NCBI GenBank assembly: GCA_037783415.1
Contig: JAZGTN010000087.1
Location: 744,001 to 808,000 of the forward strand
Origin: Leptasterias polaris
Lineage: Eukaryota; Echinodermata; Asteroidea; Forcipulatida; Asteriidae
Length of the DNA stretch: 64,000 bases
Direction: 5' to 3'
Shown here: piece by piece, positions 47,290 through 60,383 of the stretch
Layout: every line of letters starts with the position of its first letter
Position numbering within the stretch: position 1 is the stretch's first letter
The notes under the pieces: model-generated
Told to the model about the DNA's origin: nothing
The model's input: the letters and a program-made list of their open reading frames with translations, nothing else
Databases searched by the model: none
Program-made: the position numbers and the translations under genes

Positions 47290-48410
47290 ATTGCATTTGT
47301 GCACAAATGCAGAGCTGTTTCGCTAATAATATTTTCAAATTACTCATCTGAATATCAAATTTTTATAGTGTGTACATAATCAAGTTGATATTACAGTAAT
47401 AAATACCTTGTGAGATCGAATTTATTGTTTATAATTATATCTTGTAAAACTGTACCTTTAAGGTAATATAACTTGACAAATGATGATGTCATGATGACGT
47501 CAATTTTTGTTCGAAAAAGTAATGATGTATCAAGCCTATTTAAAAAAGAATTTTGATTTTAGCATGTTCCGTTAGTAATTTTTGACTTAAAGGGGCAAAA
47601 AATGAAAAAATCTTTAAAAATCGTGTGATGACGTCATCATGACGTCATTTCAAAATTTGCCAATATCTAACAACCTACTAAGTTTCAACATGATCGCACT
47701 TTTACTTTGGGAGATATACGACTTCAAAAAAGGCACCTTTAATGCCACGTCACGTGACCCCCGATGACGTAATTCATCTGAAACTTCACACATATGATGG
47801 CTGCCTGACGATCAACATAAGTGTAAATTTTGAAGTGATTACACAAAACTTCAACACACACATCTTCAAAAAGTCCATTTTGAACAGTTTTCAACCTGCC
47901 GCTAGAGGGCGCTCTTGTGTATCGTGACGTCATCGGTATTTTTTTTAAACTGCACATCCTTGCCGGACACTAACATCGTTGAAAGCATTATAACATTTAG
48001 CACTTTTGAATTACGAGGGCACTTCCGGTTTCGACCGGAAGTAGAGGTGAGGTCACGCACACTGAATAAAATCATATGAAGACCTAATTTATCCCTACCC
48101 AATCCCACAAACAGAAACCTACAGTCTCTTGTGGCTGATTTGATACGGATTTTCAAATATTTAAAATAGAAACCTTTAAGATGACGTCATCATGACATCA
48201 TTGTTTCAGGGTCATTATTGCAGTGCACCAATGCCTTTCATCACTGAAATTTTCATTGCTATTGCTCTTTAAAAACTATGCAAAAGGCCGCTAAGAACGA
48301 ATCGTGCCTTATTTCAATGACTTCCGGAAGTCTGAAAAATACAAATTAACAAAAAAAAAATAAAAAATAATGAAAACAAGACCTTTTCCGCTTCGAAACT
48401 GCTAAAAATG
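47290..48410 (-). repeat. TGACGTCA-rich interspersed repeat, best full-length copy (1.1 kb)
   Basis: In minus orientation it starts near 48410 (AGCAGTTTCGAAGCGG), has GACTTCCGGAAGTCATTG, several TGACGTCA palindromes and the CTCF-like motif (47899-47913). It ends with GCGAAACAGCTCTGC and the palindrome GCATTTGTGCACAAATGC near 47294-47311. It lacks the TTAA element present in the first copy and so shows the empty site near 48173-48180. Confidence 0.8.
47899..47913 (+). promoter_or_regulatory. CTCF-like motif in repeat
   Basis: CCGCTAGAGGGCGCT, in the same relative position as in the other copies of this family. Confidence 0.5.
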
Positions 48411-49734
48411 TATTATCTTCATGTCAGAGACTGATGGATGTATTATACAATAGTGAATAAACCTCCAGTTTATTCTCCCTACTCACATGGTTAACCCTTG
48501 ACAAGGTTGAGTTCTTTGTACAGAAATTGCCTACCGATATGTTCCCACTTCTATTTGTCTGTCTATCTAGTGGCGTCACATAATAGGCAAGAAGTAGGGG
48601 TCCATAGGTTTAATTGAAGTAGGTTCTTTTTTGTAGAACTATACTAGGGATTTGCATAAAACTAACAACAAATTAACAAATTAAAGAATTTAGTTTTCAT
48701 TGGACATTTATTTTAATTAAGACCACCAATTATGGACGAGAAAGATCAACTTTGATGACAATGTAAAAAGTATTTAAACACGGTTCAAGAAATTTGCACA
48801 AAACTATGATATTTCTCAATATTTGCAATTAGATTGGACGGATTTTCAAAGATCGGTTACAGAACTGTACAATTTGCAGTGATGGATAGTAATCGATGAA
48901 GATGGAATGGAGTCACACTAAAATTTGATATCAATGACAGATTTCCTTTTGAAAAAAAAAAGTCCACATAACTGACCTTTGGGGGGGGATCCTTTATACT
49001 TGTATAAAAAGTTCAGTACTTGTAATATTAAAGGTAGGGTCCTTCTTTAGCCGTATTGAGGGCAGCATTCTAACGGACTGCCCTAGAAATTTCCAAAGGT
49101 TACCTGCAGGGGATCTATGGAAATTCAATATTTTGATCTACTTTTATTGATTTTTATCTAATCATCATTGGCATTTCAGAAGAAACAATTTTGCAGGATA
49201 TTTACTACCATTGCAATATTTATTTTGGAGGGAAATTTAATTTAAAAAATTCTGGGTCATTACCTAAGTATGGACCCTACCTTTAAGAATATTGAGTTAT
49301 TGCAGGCTGTCAGTCAGTTATAAAGAACAACGTTGGAGGGATTGGTTTGTTTTGTGAATCTCTAAATTCAAAAGGAAAAACACTCTCAGTATAACAACTT
49401 TAAAGCAATCTTACAAAAATATTTGAAGGGCAATTTTTTACACTGCATCTTAAAATGTAATTTTTTGTTTTCTGAAAAAACATCTGTTGCATTCAAACAC
49501 AATTAAACAAGTTCCCTTCTGACCTAATTAAAAACCAAGTAGTTTGATCATAAGAAATGTACAACTTTATACATGCACTTTATATACATAAGGGTTGGGA
49601 CACTCTTCTTACAATCTTTTTGTAAAATACTAAAAATCTTGTAATTGAGTCCAACAAAATGATTATTTATTCAACATTGAACTGTTAAAAGTACTACTAT
49701 TATCATCATTATAACACCTGACCAACCGAAGGTC
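48411..49734. other. Intergenic DNA
   Basis: AT-rich. Two related words (GTAGGGTCCTTCTTTAG near 49033, GGACCCTACCTTTAAG near 49268) form a loose inverted pair around about 250 bp, perhaps a small element. No gene is seen. Confidence 0.5.
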
Positions 49735-50430
49735 CTTTATCGGACGACCATGACCCTGCAAGGTTTTAAACGGCTATTTAAAGGAGAAGTATACCTTTGG
49801 TTTTTGGAACCGTTCAATTGTTTTAATCCTGTATAAATGTTGGTATATAAAATAAAACTAACCTGTAAAAATGTCATATCAAAAGGTGGTCGCAATTTTG
49901 AGATATCGCCAAAAATCCGGAGCGAATATGTCAATGCAGGAGGAATAATTCCTAATAGGAATACCTTACTGAGAAGCGTTTCTGACAGAAAAATTATCAG
50001 ATTCAAATTTGGGGGCATAAAAACTGATATATTTTTTAGATAACCACAAAACTTTGAAGTGAAATGTTTCTCAAAATGCTTTATACTATCAAAAGCTGCT
50101 GTGGGCTTCTAACCAATGTTTTTGTTGCCATTAGTTTTAAGAGTGATTACCAAACGTTTATAGACCTCATCACTACTCTTCTATTCGTATTCATAAATGC
50201 CCTTTTTGTTGAAAAGCAAAATAATGAAGGAAAATCTGTAAAATAGTTCTTTGTAAATGTTCAATTCCTGTTACATTCTTGGGCTCCTTTTAGCAAAAGG
50301 TCAAATTGCATGCGATGCTCAATGTTTGTGCGTACATGCACATACTAATAGATTTTACATTGAGCACTGGTATGTATTGAATGCATCATGTAAATTGGCA
50401 CCTGCATACTGGGGTATTTATGAATAGTAG
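49735..50430. repeat. Dispersed repeat shared with 36170-36610 and 46670-47060
   Basis: Shared words include TACCTTTGGTTTTTGG, AAAACTAACCT and AAAAGGTGGT(A/C)GC with TTTTGAGATAT(T/C)GCCAAAAA (against 36400-36460), and GTGCGTACATGCACATACTAAT (split, against 46915-46940). The copies are diverged. No protein is encoded. Confidence 0.55.
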
Positions 50431-50965
50431 ATTTTATAAAACTTTCCCATGTTTCACAATCTGCCTCTGAGTCAATCTTTACTCATTTTGTATGACCGAG
50501 TCACATTTACATTGAATAATTCACTCATTGTTGTAACTGTACACTTACTGTAATATTTAACCAAATTTCTTGAGTCACTAAATACTAATGTATTGGGTTA
50601 TATGTTATCAGGTATGCACTGGTAATACGCCACGTGTTTTTTCCTTTTGATCCAAAGCTGAAATTAATATGAGTGTACCAATTGGAAGCAATTCCTATTG
50701 CAAAAATAGACAATTTAATGAGAACTAAAGTCTTTGCAAAGTATATACATAAATTAGTAAAGAACTACAAGAACAGTCAAACTAGAAATTATTAATATTA
50801 TCCTTGTGTTGTATTTGTATATATCCGACCTAACTTTGGTTACCACCATCACTGTTTGTTCTTGAATCAAATTGTTCTCATAACACAAGAAATCCCAAAT
50901 CTTGTATACTGCTGGGTGATGATGATACACTTCTGCTGAAGTTGAAAATTGATTGTGAACAGCAA
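50431..50965. other. TTC29 3' UTR and flanking DNA
   Basis: On the minus strand the TTC29 3' UTR runs down from 50965. ATTAAA near 50712-50717 is a possible weak poly(A) signal. Nothing else is seen. Confidence 0.4.
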
Positions 50966-53900
50966 TCACTGACTCTCTTCCTCTGAAAAAAATAAATACA
51001 AAGTGAAAGTAAGCAAAAGAGATAAAGAACATAGCGCTTCAGCATTGAGCTAACTGAAATCTGCAATAAACATTGCAGCAGTCATCTCAGGATAAGTTTC
51101 ATAAACAACAAATTTATTAATCCTGGTCTGGTTTTTTAAGACCTCTGTATACGGAGTATGCATCAATCTGAGTAAAAGTGTAATTTATGCTGCATTTTTA
51201 TCTTTGGGATAACACTGTATGTTTTTTAGGCTTCACTCTATTGTTGTATTTTGGAATAATTTTGAATGTTTATGTTGTAGTAATGTGTGTCAAACAGTCT
51301 GAAGAGGGTGCACTACAACTGTAATAAACTACTACTATTATTATTATTTGTTAATTGTGTATCATATCAAATGACCCCAATCTTTGGGGTGCTGAATCAT
51401 TGTTTCTCCCACTACAATAATACACATAATGGCTAGTTCATTTATTAATTCTTGTTGTGAAGCCAAGGACTCTCAGAAAAGTGAATTTAATCACCATACT
51501 AGCCAAGAACCCCATGGAGAAAAAAGAAGGAAACCCATGCAATCAGGTAGGGACTGAAAACCCAATCCACATAGTGTCCCGGTAGGATTCGAACCAGGGT
51601 TCCAGAGGTGGAAGGCGAGGAAAGATACCACTATGCCAACTCAACCAGTTAAGTATGGTATTGGAGTGAGAGGAGTGAAGACATTCAACCATTACTCCAT
51701 TACACTTTGCACAATGCTGATGTACCTTGCCACAGTTATGTCAAATATGTTCATTAGTATGGGAAATGTTAAGTTATGTGCAGTAAGTTTAATGAGTAAC
51801 TTCTAAATATTTGTTATTTTACTCCAAGCAAAGGTGTACAATAGTTGAAGGCAACTAGCAACACCTTCAGGGGATTTTTGTTTTTCATGAACATAAAAAT
51901 ACTTATTTATTTAAAAGAACTTGTGCATTAACTATACTGTAGAAATTGTCTCCAGTTGAAAAATGATCTAAGAGTTATTGGTCTTTCTCTATATGTACAT
52001 GTAATGTTCTGTTGTGAACAGATTTTTTAAAGAATCCATTTGATCAATGTCCCCCCCCCCCCCCCCCCCAAGTTCTTACACCTCTCATTGTGGTTTCGAA
52101 TTTGACATATTTTGGCCCAACATATAAATTATACATCCATACAATGTTTAAGATTGTTTATGTTCCCAGACGTCAAAATACATCTCACTCATTCCATGCA
52201 TGGTATTACTTGTTATCCTGAAAACAATGAAATCACACTAGAGATCATGGAAATGTGCCCCTCCATCTTTGCCTCTCCTTCCCATACATTGTCTGCCTTA
52301 GATCCACCATGTTTATTAGCACTAGCATTGTTCTAAATTTTGTTAAGAATGTACAGTTATGTAATACTTGACTTTGTAGGTGCTATACATTCGGAGATGC
52401 AACTGTTCAATGCTTATTTGAAAAGGGTTGTTGAAAACCAGGCCGCCTTCTACAAATTTGTGTCTGGAATTTAGGCTGAGCAACAGTATTGATGTACACC
52501 TTACACATACTTATATGTCATCGTCCAGAGATAAATTACTTTTAAGATGTCATTGTGAGATAAAATACCATAGGAAGATGACAAGCTACTTTTATATCAG
52601 GAAGTTGTCATCTAAATGGTAAGATGCCATCATCCCAAAATAATTGACTTATTGCTTTTAGAATGTTGACATCCTGAGATAAATTCCTCTATACCATGTT
52701 TACCTTCTTCATTTCCAAACTGTTCATTCCTAACATCCTTCCAGTCTATGACTTTCAGCAACATCTGTTTATTGGGTCTCTCAATCAGCCCCATGTATCT
52801 GCCAAGGGTCTGATGTGCATTGGCTATGCCAAACTCTGCCCGCATGGTCTCAAAGAAGGCAGGATTGTCCATGCTGCGTGCAATGTTGAATGCATTGCCA
52901 AAGTACTGTGAGGCCTTTTTGTACTTGCCCTTGGGGTTTAATAACAGAACAAATACATCATATATCCATATATTATTATCATTGATTCAAACTTTAAAAC
53001 ACAGGAGTTTTTTCAGCAAAAGTAATACACATTCTGAGATATGGGTCTTGGGTCTCCTTCCCAAAGTCTGAGAAGGAAGTTCTTTGCATTTCCTAAGAAC
53101 CTTTTCCACCCTCCAATTATTTTGTGTAAATAGAACAACACAATTTGGGCAGAATACATTCAATTATTGTTTCCCGGCTGGTTTATTTTGTCAAGAAATT
53201 GCAGTAGCAAAGACAGGTTTGTAAATAAATACAAAAATCTTTAAAATCCTGAAAAGGTTCCATGTCTTTACTGCCCAACAGACCTGGGTATAAGTAATAC
53301 AAGGATGTGAAATATAATGTTCAGGGAAAACAACTTCTGCTCACACACAAAATTAAATTTCAATTGTTCTTGAACTTTGCTTAAAAATATTAAAATGGAA
53401 AAAGAGCTTCTGTGGGGCTGAAATGCAAAAATATACAGATAAAAACAACAATTAACTTTAAAGAGATTTTCCAAACTATTTATAATAATAGACACAACAA
53501 AAACACACCTCAGTTAATCTTCTATTACTAAAGATAGATCATACAGGTGTATTTGATCCTACTCTGGCATAATAGCATAAACCAGGTGGGTGCAAGGGGT
53601 CATTTGCAATCTCATTTTGGGTACACTCCATCATACAGGTGTATTTGATCCTACTCTGGCATAATAGCATAAACCAGGTGGGTGCAAGGGGTCATTTGCA
53701 ATCTCATGTCTATCAGCACTGAAAACATATCAGTATAAATTTAATCAGTAATTTCAATTTTTAGCATGGTTAGTTTTACACAAAATGTATACAAATATTA
53801 CTGACATTTCGCATTTTCACGAAGTGACCTATCTGGAAGCGTAGTATTTTCACGAAGTGACCTATCGCGATAGGTCTCAATATGCAATGTGTTTGTACAC

Positions 53901-56900
53901 AATGCTCTGCGGGCAATATTCGCTTTTTATTTTTCACGAAGTAACGTTTGTGTTTAGGACTTAATTACTAATTAAAATAGTTGCAAGAATGAAAACACTC
54001 TGACAGTTATGCACGAATAAAGTATTCAGCTTTATTGTTGTCTTAAAAAATAAAACAAACATATTTAGTCTACCCCGAAGCAGCACTTTGAAAAGTAGTG
54101 CAACTTTAATCGCGATTTTCTCCGAACACGTTTTCGGGGGGCTGTGAACGAGATAGGTCACTTCGTGGTACGCGTGACGATATAAACATTGCTCTCTCAG
54201 GATATCACACTGTACTAATTATTTCTTACAGTACAATAATGCAGTACAATGCTTACCAGGGAGTTATACACAGCTCCAAGGCAACTACATGCCTTGCCAT
54301 GAGCTGATAGTTGTTTACTTTTCTCTGCAATATCTTCAAACATCTCCAGGTACCTTACTGCCTCATCAAGCTTGCCTTGCCTAAAGCAAATCAAACAGAA
54401 TGAGAGAATTATTTGTTGTAAGAGTGGCATGAGTCAGATTAGTTATTAAAGGAGGGGGACAGGGGAGATCCATCAAATTTTCCTTCCCAGATGGATTTAT
54501 TATACTGATATAAAATGTTTACAGAAATCTTACTTTTCATATGATTTAGCGATGGCTTCACAAGCTTTGCCCATGCCATCCTGGTCACCAAATTTCTTGC
54601 AGATCTCCATAAATCCTGTATGGTACTAAAGGAGTAGTACACAATACATGTTAGTACACTAGAGCATTCACAGATCTATTCAGTTACGGTATTTTGGTTT
54701 TCACTAACATAAGTGCAACAATGGTACAAATTCAGCTGGTTGTCTCAAGTTCCAAGTATAAATTTTCCTCATGTTTTTGTTAAAAATGCTCTCAGCTTTG
54801 AGTGTTTGAATGCTCCCTTTGTCATAACAAGCCAATTTAAACAAATACAACCTGTAAATAGATGTAAAAAGTTACAGATGATGAATCTAACAAGAATCCA
54901 TGACAATGATAGTATTTGAGTGTTGAGTCTATTTTCTATTTAGGTCATAATAAAAGGAAGATGTTACCATGAGTGCTGTTTCAGAGTCTCCGATGTCTTC
55001 ATAGGCAAGACCTAACCTATAGCTGGCTTCACCCTCCTTCTGGTGATGCCCACCTGAAACATTTAAACCAACACATCTTTAATTAATAGTTATGAAGGAT
55101 GGAAGGGAGGGTCAATGGTTTTTGTTGAAATTGTGTCTTATTAGTAATTTGATGGCCCTTTCACTTCACCCAAATCCAACATTTTTGCAATTGTGTGAAA
55201 AGCAACAGCAATAACTCAAAAAGGTGTCCCTTACTCTCTTTGGCCTTCTCATATGCTTTGAGTAGATTTGAGATAGCTTCTTGGGGGTCCTTCTCCTCTC
55301 CTGCTTGATACATCTCAGCAATGGTTGTGTATAAGCGTCTCAGATGCTCACAGGCTTCTGAGTGTAAGCTCTGCCCTTCTGCATTTACCCAGGCTGGGTT
55401 TTTAGAAGCAAGCTCATAAAAAGCTTCAAAATGTTCTGCTGCTTCACTGTTCTCTTCTGTAAATTGATGGTATGAGAACAAAATGTAGAGCGTTTAAGAA
55501 CTGTTCATTCAATTTCAATCATATACCAATTTTGTATTTGTTTTTGTTCAACAGGAACCACATATTAAATTTGCATGATACTTTTGAACAAAAGAACTAC
55601 CACTTCTAAAGTTAATTTGAACAAAATCCATCGGTAAACAGGATGAACCCACCATGTGAGTATTTTAGTGCAGGCCTGTAATTAATCAGCACCTGACCCC
55701 TTGCTTTGGGCTGTAATGTGCCGTGTTCAAATCGAAAGCAAACCATATATGTTTAAATATATAAGCCGTGGCTTATCACTTGATTTAGGAAAAAAACAAA
55801 AAACAAGAGGTGTTTGGACTCAAATTGCACAAACACCTAATGATCGCAAATTTACTTTTTACCGTAATTTTCGGATTATAAACCGCCCGGCGTATAAACC
55901 GCAATGCTCCAAAATATGGAAAACATATTTAGGTGTCAGCGTATAAACCGCGCGGGCGTATAAACCGCGGCCAAAATGTTTAAAAAACTAACCTCAAAAC
56001 ACGGAAGTGAAGTTCGCAAAACTGCGTTTTGGGTGATTTTTTTTCTCATACTATCAGTCCTGAATTATACTTTTTCCATCAACAACCATTTTCAAGAATT
56101 CGTGATTTGATGATCGGTTGTGTTGACCATGTTTTGAACTTCGTTGGCAACAAAATCTTCGTGAATCAACGATCGGTCGACAACGCACACCGAGAAATAG
56201 TTGAACTTTGCCCTGCATCGCATCGCCCTCTGTTGACAAAAGCTGTTCACGTTTGATTAGACTTAGACTGGGCCTCAAAGTGTGGCGTCAGATGTTCAGG
56301 CTATGTGTTGTACAATGAGGCGCTATCTACTCGATCCGTCGGAAGTCTAGCCAAGATCTTATGAATGGAACTATCAACGGCCAATCATCATGCGGTCCTC
56401 TTTGTGGCGATGTGCAGTGACAGGCGGGCGGCACATCAGTCAGTCATTGTAGTTGCCACAGTGCGAGTTGCGTTGTAATTAAAGTCGAAATGTATTGAAG
56501 TTGACCCTATTGAACGTAATTGAAATGATCTATCAGGATAGCATTATTTTTGTAAGCAGGTAGCACCCCCTTTGCGGGGCCACATTCCTGTTTATGTTGA
56601 TAGTACATTTATTATTGTGATACTGAAAAATTCCAATAACAATTATACAAATTAACAAAGTTAAATTCTACCTTATTATTATGAGAGTGAAAATATCCAA
56701 TTATTATTACCGGTATACAATAAAAGTGAGGGAAAAACACCAGCCACCAACTTGTCTTTAATTCCCTTATTGAAAGACCCATATCCCGAATCAACCATTC
56801 AAAACCTTTTCACCCTTATTTCCCGTCTACTCCGATATTATTATTTATAAGGAAGTGATTACCCTGCCCATGTGATTACGCAAACAAAATTAATAAGGTA

Positions 56901-58464
56901 GCGCATTTTTATTTCATTATTACCGGTATACAATAAAACCCCACAAGATTTAATATTGAAAGAACCCTTTATTTAAAATCACGCCCAAATATTCTAAGAC
57001 CAGTGATAAAAAGAAACACTGCCCTTCAGAGTTTACACAAGTGTCGCTACTTTGACGGCATAGTTCTTTGTGTACGTCCATTCACTCATCTGCCGTGGCA
57101 GTGACACGTGTATGTTGAGCTGAAGAAACCGCTGATCAGTGGCTGACACGAGTGCAGCCTGAATGTCTGATGTCAGCATATGGAGATCGCTGGGATAAAT
57201 AGACAGGGGACCAGTCTAGTCTAACTCGAGTTTCGCTGATTGTTCATCTCTGAGGGGGGACTAAACTCTAACAATAGGACGGTTGATAAACGTTTTATAA
57301 AGGCAACACGGAATACAAATGAGGCAGGATTTTCAACAGGCATTTTCAACAGGATTTTGTCACCACACAGGCATGTTTTGCATGATTTTTTATCGTTTAA
57401 GAACATTGTTTTTATTTAGAACATTTTACAAACGATCTTTCTTTATAAAAATGCTGTTTTTTTCTCTTCCATATTTATACGTCGGCGTATAAGCCGCCCG
57501 GAGAATAAACCGCAGGAGTTTTAAAAAAAGTCAAAATCAACGTATAAACCGCGGTTTATAATCCAAAAATTACGGTAATACTTTTAACTTGTATGTTTTA
57601 ACTCTGATCTGTACAGTGACAGACACAATAGCGTGCTATACATACAAAATTATTTATATTTTTGGGGCTGATAGTTATCTTATACTATTATTACAATTAA
57701 TGCAAAAATGCCTATCATGTTTACATGAGTGGCCCAGTCTCAAGGTTTAGAACACAAACCGTCAGTTCAGGGAGTCTATTGCCAGCCACACAGGGTGCCT
57801 ATAAACACACATTTATTTAAAAGATTCTGATGTTCGTGGCATAAAGAAACAAAATTTGATTTGGTAAATTTGATTGTAAGTTTAGTCGTGAAAGTCACAC
57901 AATAAAAATTCTTATGTGCATGTAAAACTAAGGAAATACATGTATTTATTAATAGGTGTGGTTATTTGGCGTCATGCTGAATTCATGGTGCGGCCTGTAG
58001 AATTTTTCTTAAAGTCAGGGAATTGAAATTCACACTCTCTTAATAATAGTGCACTTTCCCTTGTGAAAACTACAGTCCCTGTTCAAAAACCAAGTTAATG
58101 ATCTGCTAACAGTGCTAGTGAACAGTCTTGACCACTTACTCACAACTGAGCAACCTGGTTTATGGGGCAATCCTAGGGTAGAGTGATTTGGATTCAATTG
58201 AATCCCAAAATAACAACAAAACAACAGCTATGCTAAATAATTCCTTGTGGAATGCAAGGATTAATATCAGCTACTTACTCCTCCTTTCGTAAGCTCGTCC
58301 CATGTTGCAATGAGCCTCCCCTTCTTTTTTCCTTCCATCACCTTTGATCTTCTGAGCCATCTCTAGGCATGAGATGAAGAAGTGATCAGACAGCCATAGG
58401 TCTCCAGTCCCAAGAAAATACTCTGCAATACCATTCCTTGACGCAAAAACTCCATCAATGTCAT
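50966..58464 (-). CDS. TTC29: TTC29, axonemal tetratricopeptide-repeat protein, last seven exons (partial)
   Basis: TTC29 is a TPR protein needed for sperm flagellum/cilium motility. Coding exons on the minus strand are 58464-58279, 55456-55235, 55053-54968, 54625-54534, 54380-54257, 52930-52705 and 50982-50966. All have GT-AG sites and consistent phases, giving about 316 residues. The sequence follows the family in order: LSDHFFISCLEMAQKI, RKKEGEAHCNMGRAYERR, EAAEHFEAFYELASKNP, EGEASYRLGLAYEDIGDSET, GDQDGMGKACEAIAKSYEKQ, GKLDEAVRYLEMFEDIAEK, KYKKASQYFGNAFNIARSMD, RAEFGIANAHQTLGRYMGLI and LLKVIDWKDVRN. It ends in a short Glu-rich tail (EEEEESQ); the tiny last exon is less certain. The first exons lie beyond the satellite at the right. 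The gene is convergent with RNF121. Confidence 0.9.
51400..51650 (-). mobile_element. tRNA-derived SINE
   Basis: On the minus strand a tRNA-like head (about 51648-51575) has A box TGGCATAGTGGT and B box GGTTCGAATCC and ends CCGGGACA. It is followed by an unrelated body of about 170 bp containing GGATTGGGTTTTCAGTCCC. A head of this kind plus a non-tRNA body is the SINE arrangement. The family name is not known to me. Confidence 0.7.
52051..52069 (+). repeat. Poly-C run
   Basis: Nineteen consecutive C. The length is probably uncertain in the assembly. Confidence 0.9.
52931..53537. other. TTC29 intronic DNA
   Basis: No recognisable feature. Confidence 0.5.
53538..53707 (+). repeat. 92-bp tandem duplication
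   Basis: ATCATACAGGTGTATTTGAT recurs at 53538 and 53630. The two copies stay matched for about 78 bp, to GCAATCTCAT. Confidence 0.9.
53818..54167. mobile_element. 350-bp element with exact 16-bp inverted ends
   Basis: CACGAAGTGACCTATC (53818-53833) is matched in inverted form by GATAGGTCACTTCGTG (54152-54167). A second copy of the left end at 53851-53866 runs into its own complement (GCGATAGGTC), making a small dyad. There is no coding capacity. It is MITE-like, and the target duplication is unclear. Confidence 0.7.
55862..57575. mobile_element. 1.7-kb non-autonomous TIR element with TA target duplication
   Basis: The ends are 25-bp inverted repeats with one mismatch, starting CCGTAATTTTCGGATTATAA and closing with its complement, flanked by TA (55860-55861 and 57576-57577). 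GTATAAACCGC/GAATAAACCGC subrepeats lie just inside both ends. No transposase is seen in either orientation. TA duplication fits the Tc1/mariner-pogo group, but the superfamily is not settled. It is in the TTC29 intron between 58279 and 55456. Confidence 0.83.
57578..58278. other. TTC29 intronic DNA
   Basis: No recognisable feature. Confidence 0.5.
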
Positions 58465-59090
58465 CTATGAAGAACAGCAAATATAGATACTTAATTTCAA
58501 ACTATAAAATATCTGAGTAGTAACTTTTCAAAAGCAAAACTGTAAAAGATCCAAAATGTATTTTCATATTAAAAAAAACCAAAACATACAATATTAAAAT
58601 GCCTATCCACTGTTTACACCAGCAGCCATAACCACTCCTCACTTTATTCACACATTAGCACACACACCGCCTGCAGCCACCCTGCCTATATTACTCTCCC
58701 TACCGCCTGCAGCCACCCTGCCTATTACTCCACACACCGCCTGCAGCCACCCTGCCTATTACTCCACACACTGCCTGCAGCCACCCTGCCTATTACTCCA
58801 CACACCGCCTGCAACCACCCTGCCAATTACTCTGCCTACAGCCTGCAGCCACCCTGCCTATTACTCTGCCTACCGCCTGCAGCCACCCTGCCAAATACTC
58901 TGCCTACCGCCTGCAGCCACCCTGCCAATTACTTCACACACCACCTGCAGCCACCCTGCCTATTACTCCACACACCGCCTGCAGCCACCCTGCCTATTAC
59001 TCCACACACCGCCTGCAGCCACCCTGCCTATTACTCCACACACCGCCTGCAGCCACCCTGCCTATTACTCCACACACCGCCTGCAGCCAC

Positions 59091-60383
59091 CAGTGTTGTA
59101 ACCAAGTCATTTTTTGCCAAGTCAAGTCAAGTCGCAAGTCATCTTTGGTCAAGTCAAGTCAAGTCACAAGTAATTTTTGTTCAAGTCAAGTCAAGTCGCA
59201 AGTCAAATTTTCACAAGTCAAGTCAAGTCACAAGTCAAATTTTCGCAAGTCAAGTCAAGTCACAAGTCACATAATGTCCCGATAAGCCCACTCCCATGAT
59301 GATGTTGTGACAGACTAAAAAATACAACCATTGAACCACATGCACGCAGCAATTTCGTAAGTGTAAAAAGGGCACCACGGCATTTTTGTCGAATGTGGGG
59401 GGTATCATGGCAAAACCTTAATTTTACAAAATTTAACACGACAGGTGTCATCAGGTGAAAAAACTAAGGTTGAACACAACCACGGATGTGATCTAAAGCA
59501 ATGCGTCTTCACCACCACAGTATTTTGACTATCCTATGCACAAACACGTACCCGCAAAAAATTCCCGCCCAAAACAACAAAACAAAACATATTTAAAAAG
59601 AAACAAATCTTACGTTTTACATTTAAATAATCTTTCTGTTGATCCAAAATGTCCAAAATGGTGTCATTTTTGTAAAATAAAGCCTATAAGTTGTGCAGTT
59701 TTCCGTAAACAAGCTAACATTTTTGAGGAAATGTGCTTTGAAGACCATACTGTCGACGGCTTTTGCGTGAATACCAGTGGCTCATTGCTCTGTACACGTT
59801 TTTTTCGCGCACCAGCGATGGTGATTATTGCAATTCGAAGGAAAAACCCTTTTACCCGAACATGCGCAGACACGTAAAGTCTTTTGTCAAGGCGTTTCAA
59901 ACAGGTGTTGTGGGATATTTCACCAATAGAGGGCTTTTACTCCAATGGTATCGCATTGTTTTGAAACGCCCTCTAGCGTTCAATGTTTCCTATCTTTATT
60001 GTTGCGCATAAAGGAACGACATAAAAAAGACTAGGAGCCTCTAAATTGGAAAAGACGTCACCGCGTGCGTTGTGTAAACTGTGATCGCAATGTGGTCCGT
60101 GTTTTTGCGGAACTTCCGAGTGAATTGTTTCGACATTAATTTATCCGAACCCTAAAAATGTAAACGTATAACTTCACATTTAATATTCCTGTGTTGTAAC
60201 CAAGTAATTTTTTCTCAAGTCAAGTCAAGTCGCAAGTCATATTTGCTCAAGTCAAGTCAAGTCACGAGTCATTTTTGCTCAAGTCAAGTCAAGTCGCAAG
60301 TCAATGAAATTGGCGACTCGAGTCTGACTCGAGTCCAAGTCACCGACTCGAGTCCAAGTCACCGACTCGAGTCAACAACACTG
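59091..60383. mobile_element. 1293-bp non-autonomous hAT-like element
   Basis: The ends are CAGTGTTG and CAACACTG. They are flanked by an exact 8-bp duplication GCAGCCAC (59083-59090 and 60384-60391), and removing element plus one copy restores a normal satellite unit. Both ends carry many AAGTCAAGTC/CGCAAGTC subterminal repeats. A copy of the left end (GTGTTGTAACCAAGTAATTT) recurs internally near 60193. Short frames in the centre (59536-59877) are not transposase-like. CAGTG ends and 8-bp duplications are typical of hAT. Confidence 0.9.

Larger units (their letters stand above)
50983..52704. other. TTC29 last intron
   Basis: It holds the SINE-like repeat at 51400-51650 and a 19-C run at 52051-52069. 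No gene of its own is seen. Confidence 0.6.

Noticed and set aside
59536..59877. 113-codon frame inside the hAT-like element as transposase
   Set aside because: It is too short and has no hAT dimerisation or RNase-H-like motif. The element looks non-autonomous.
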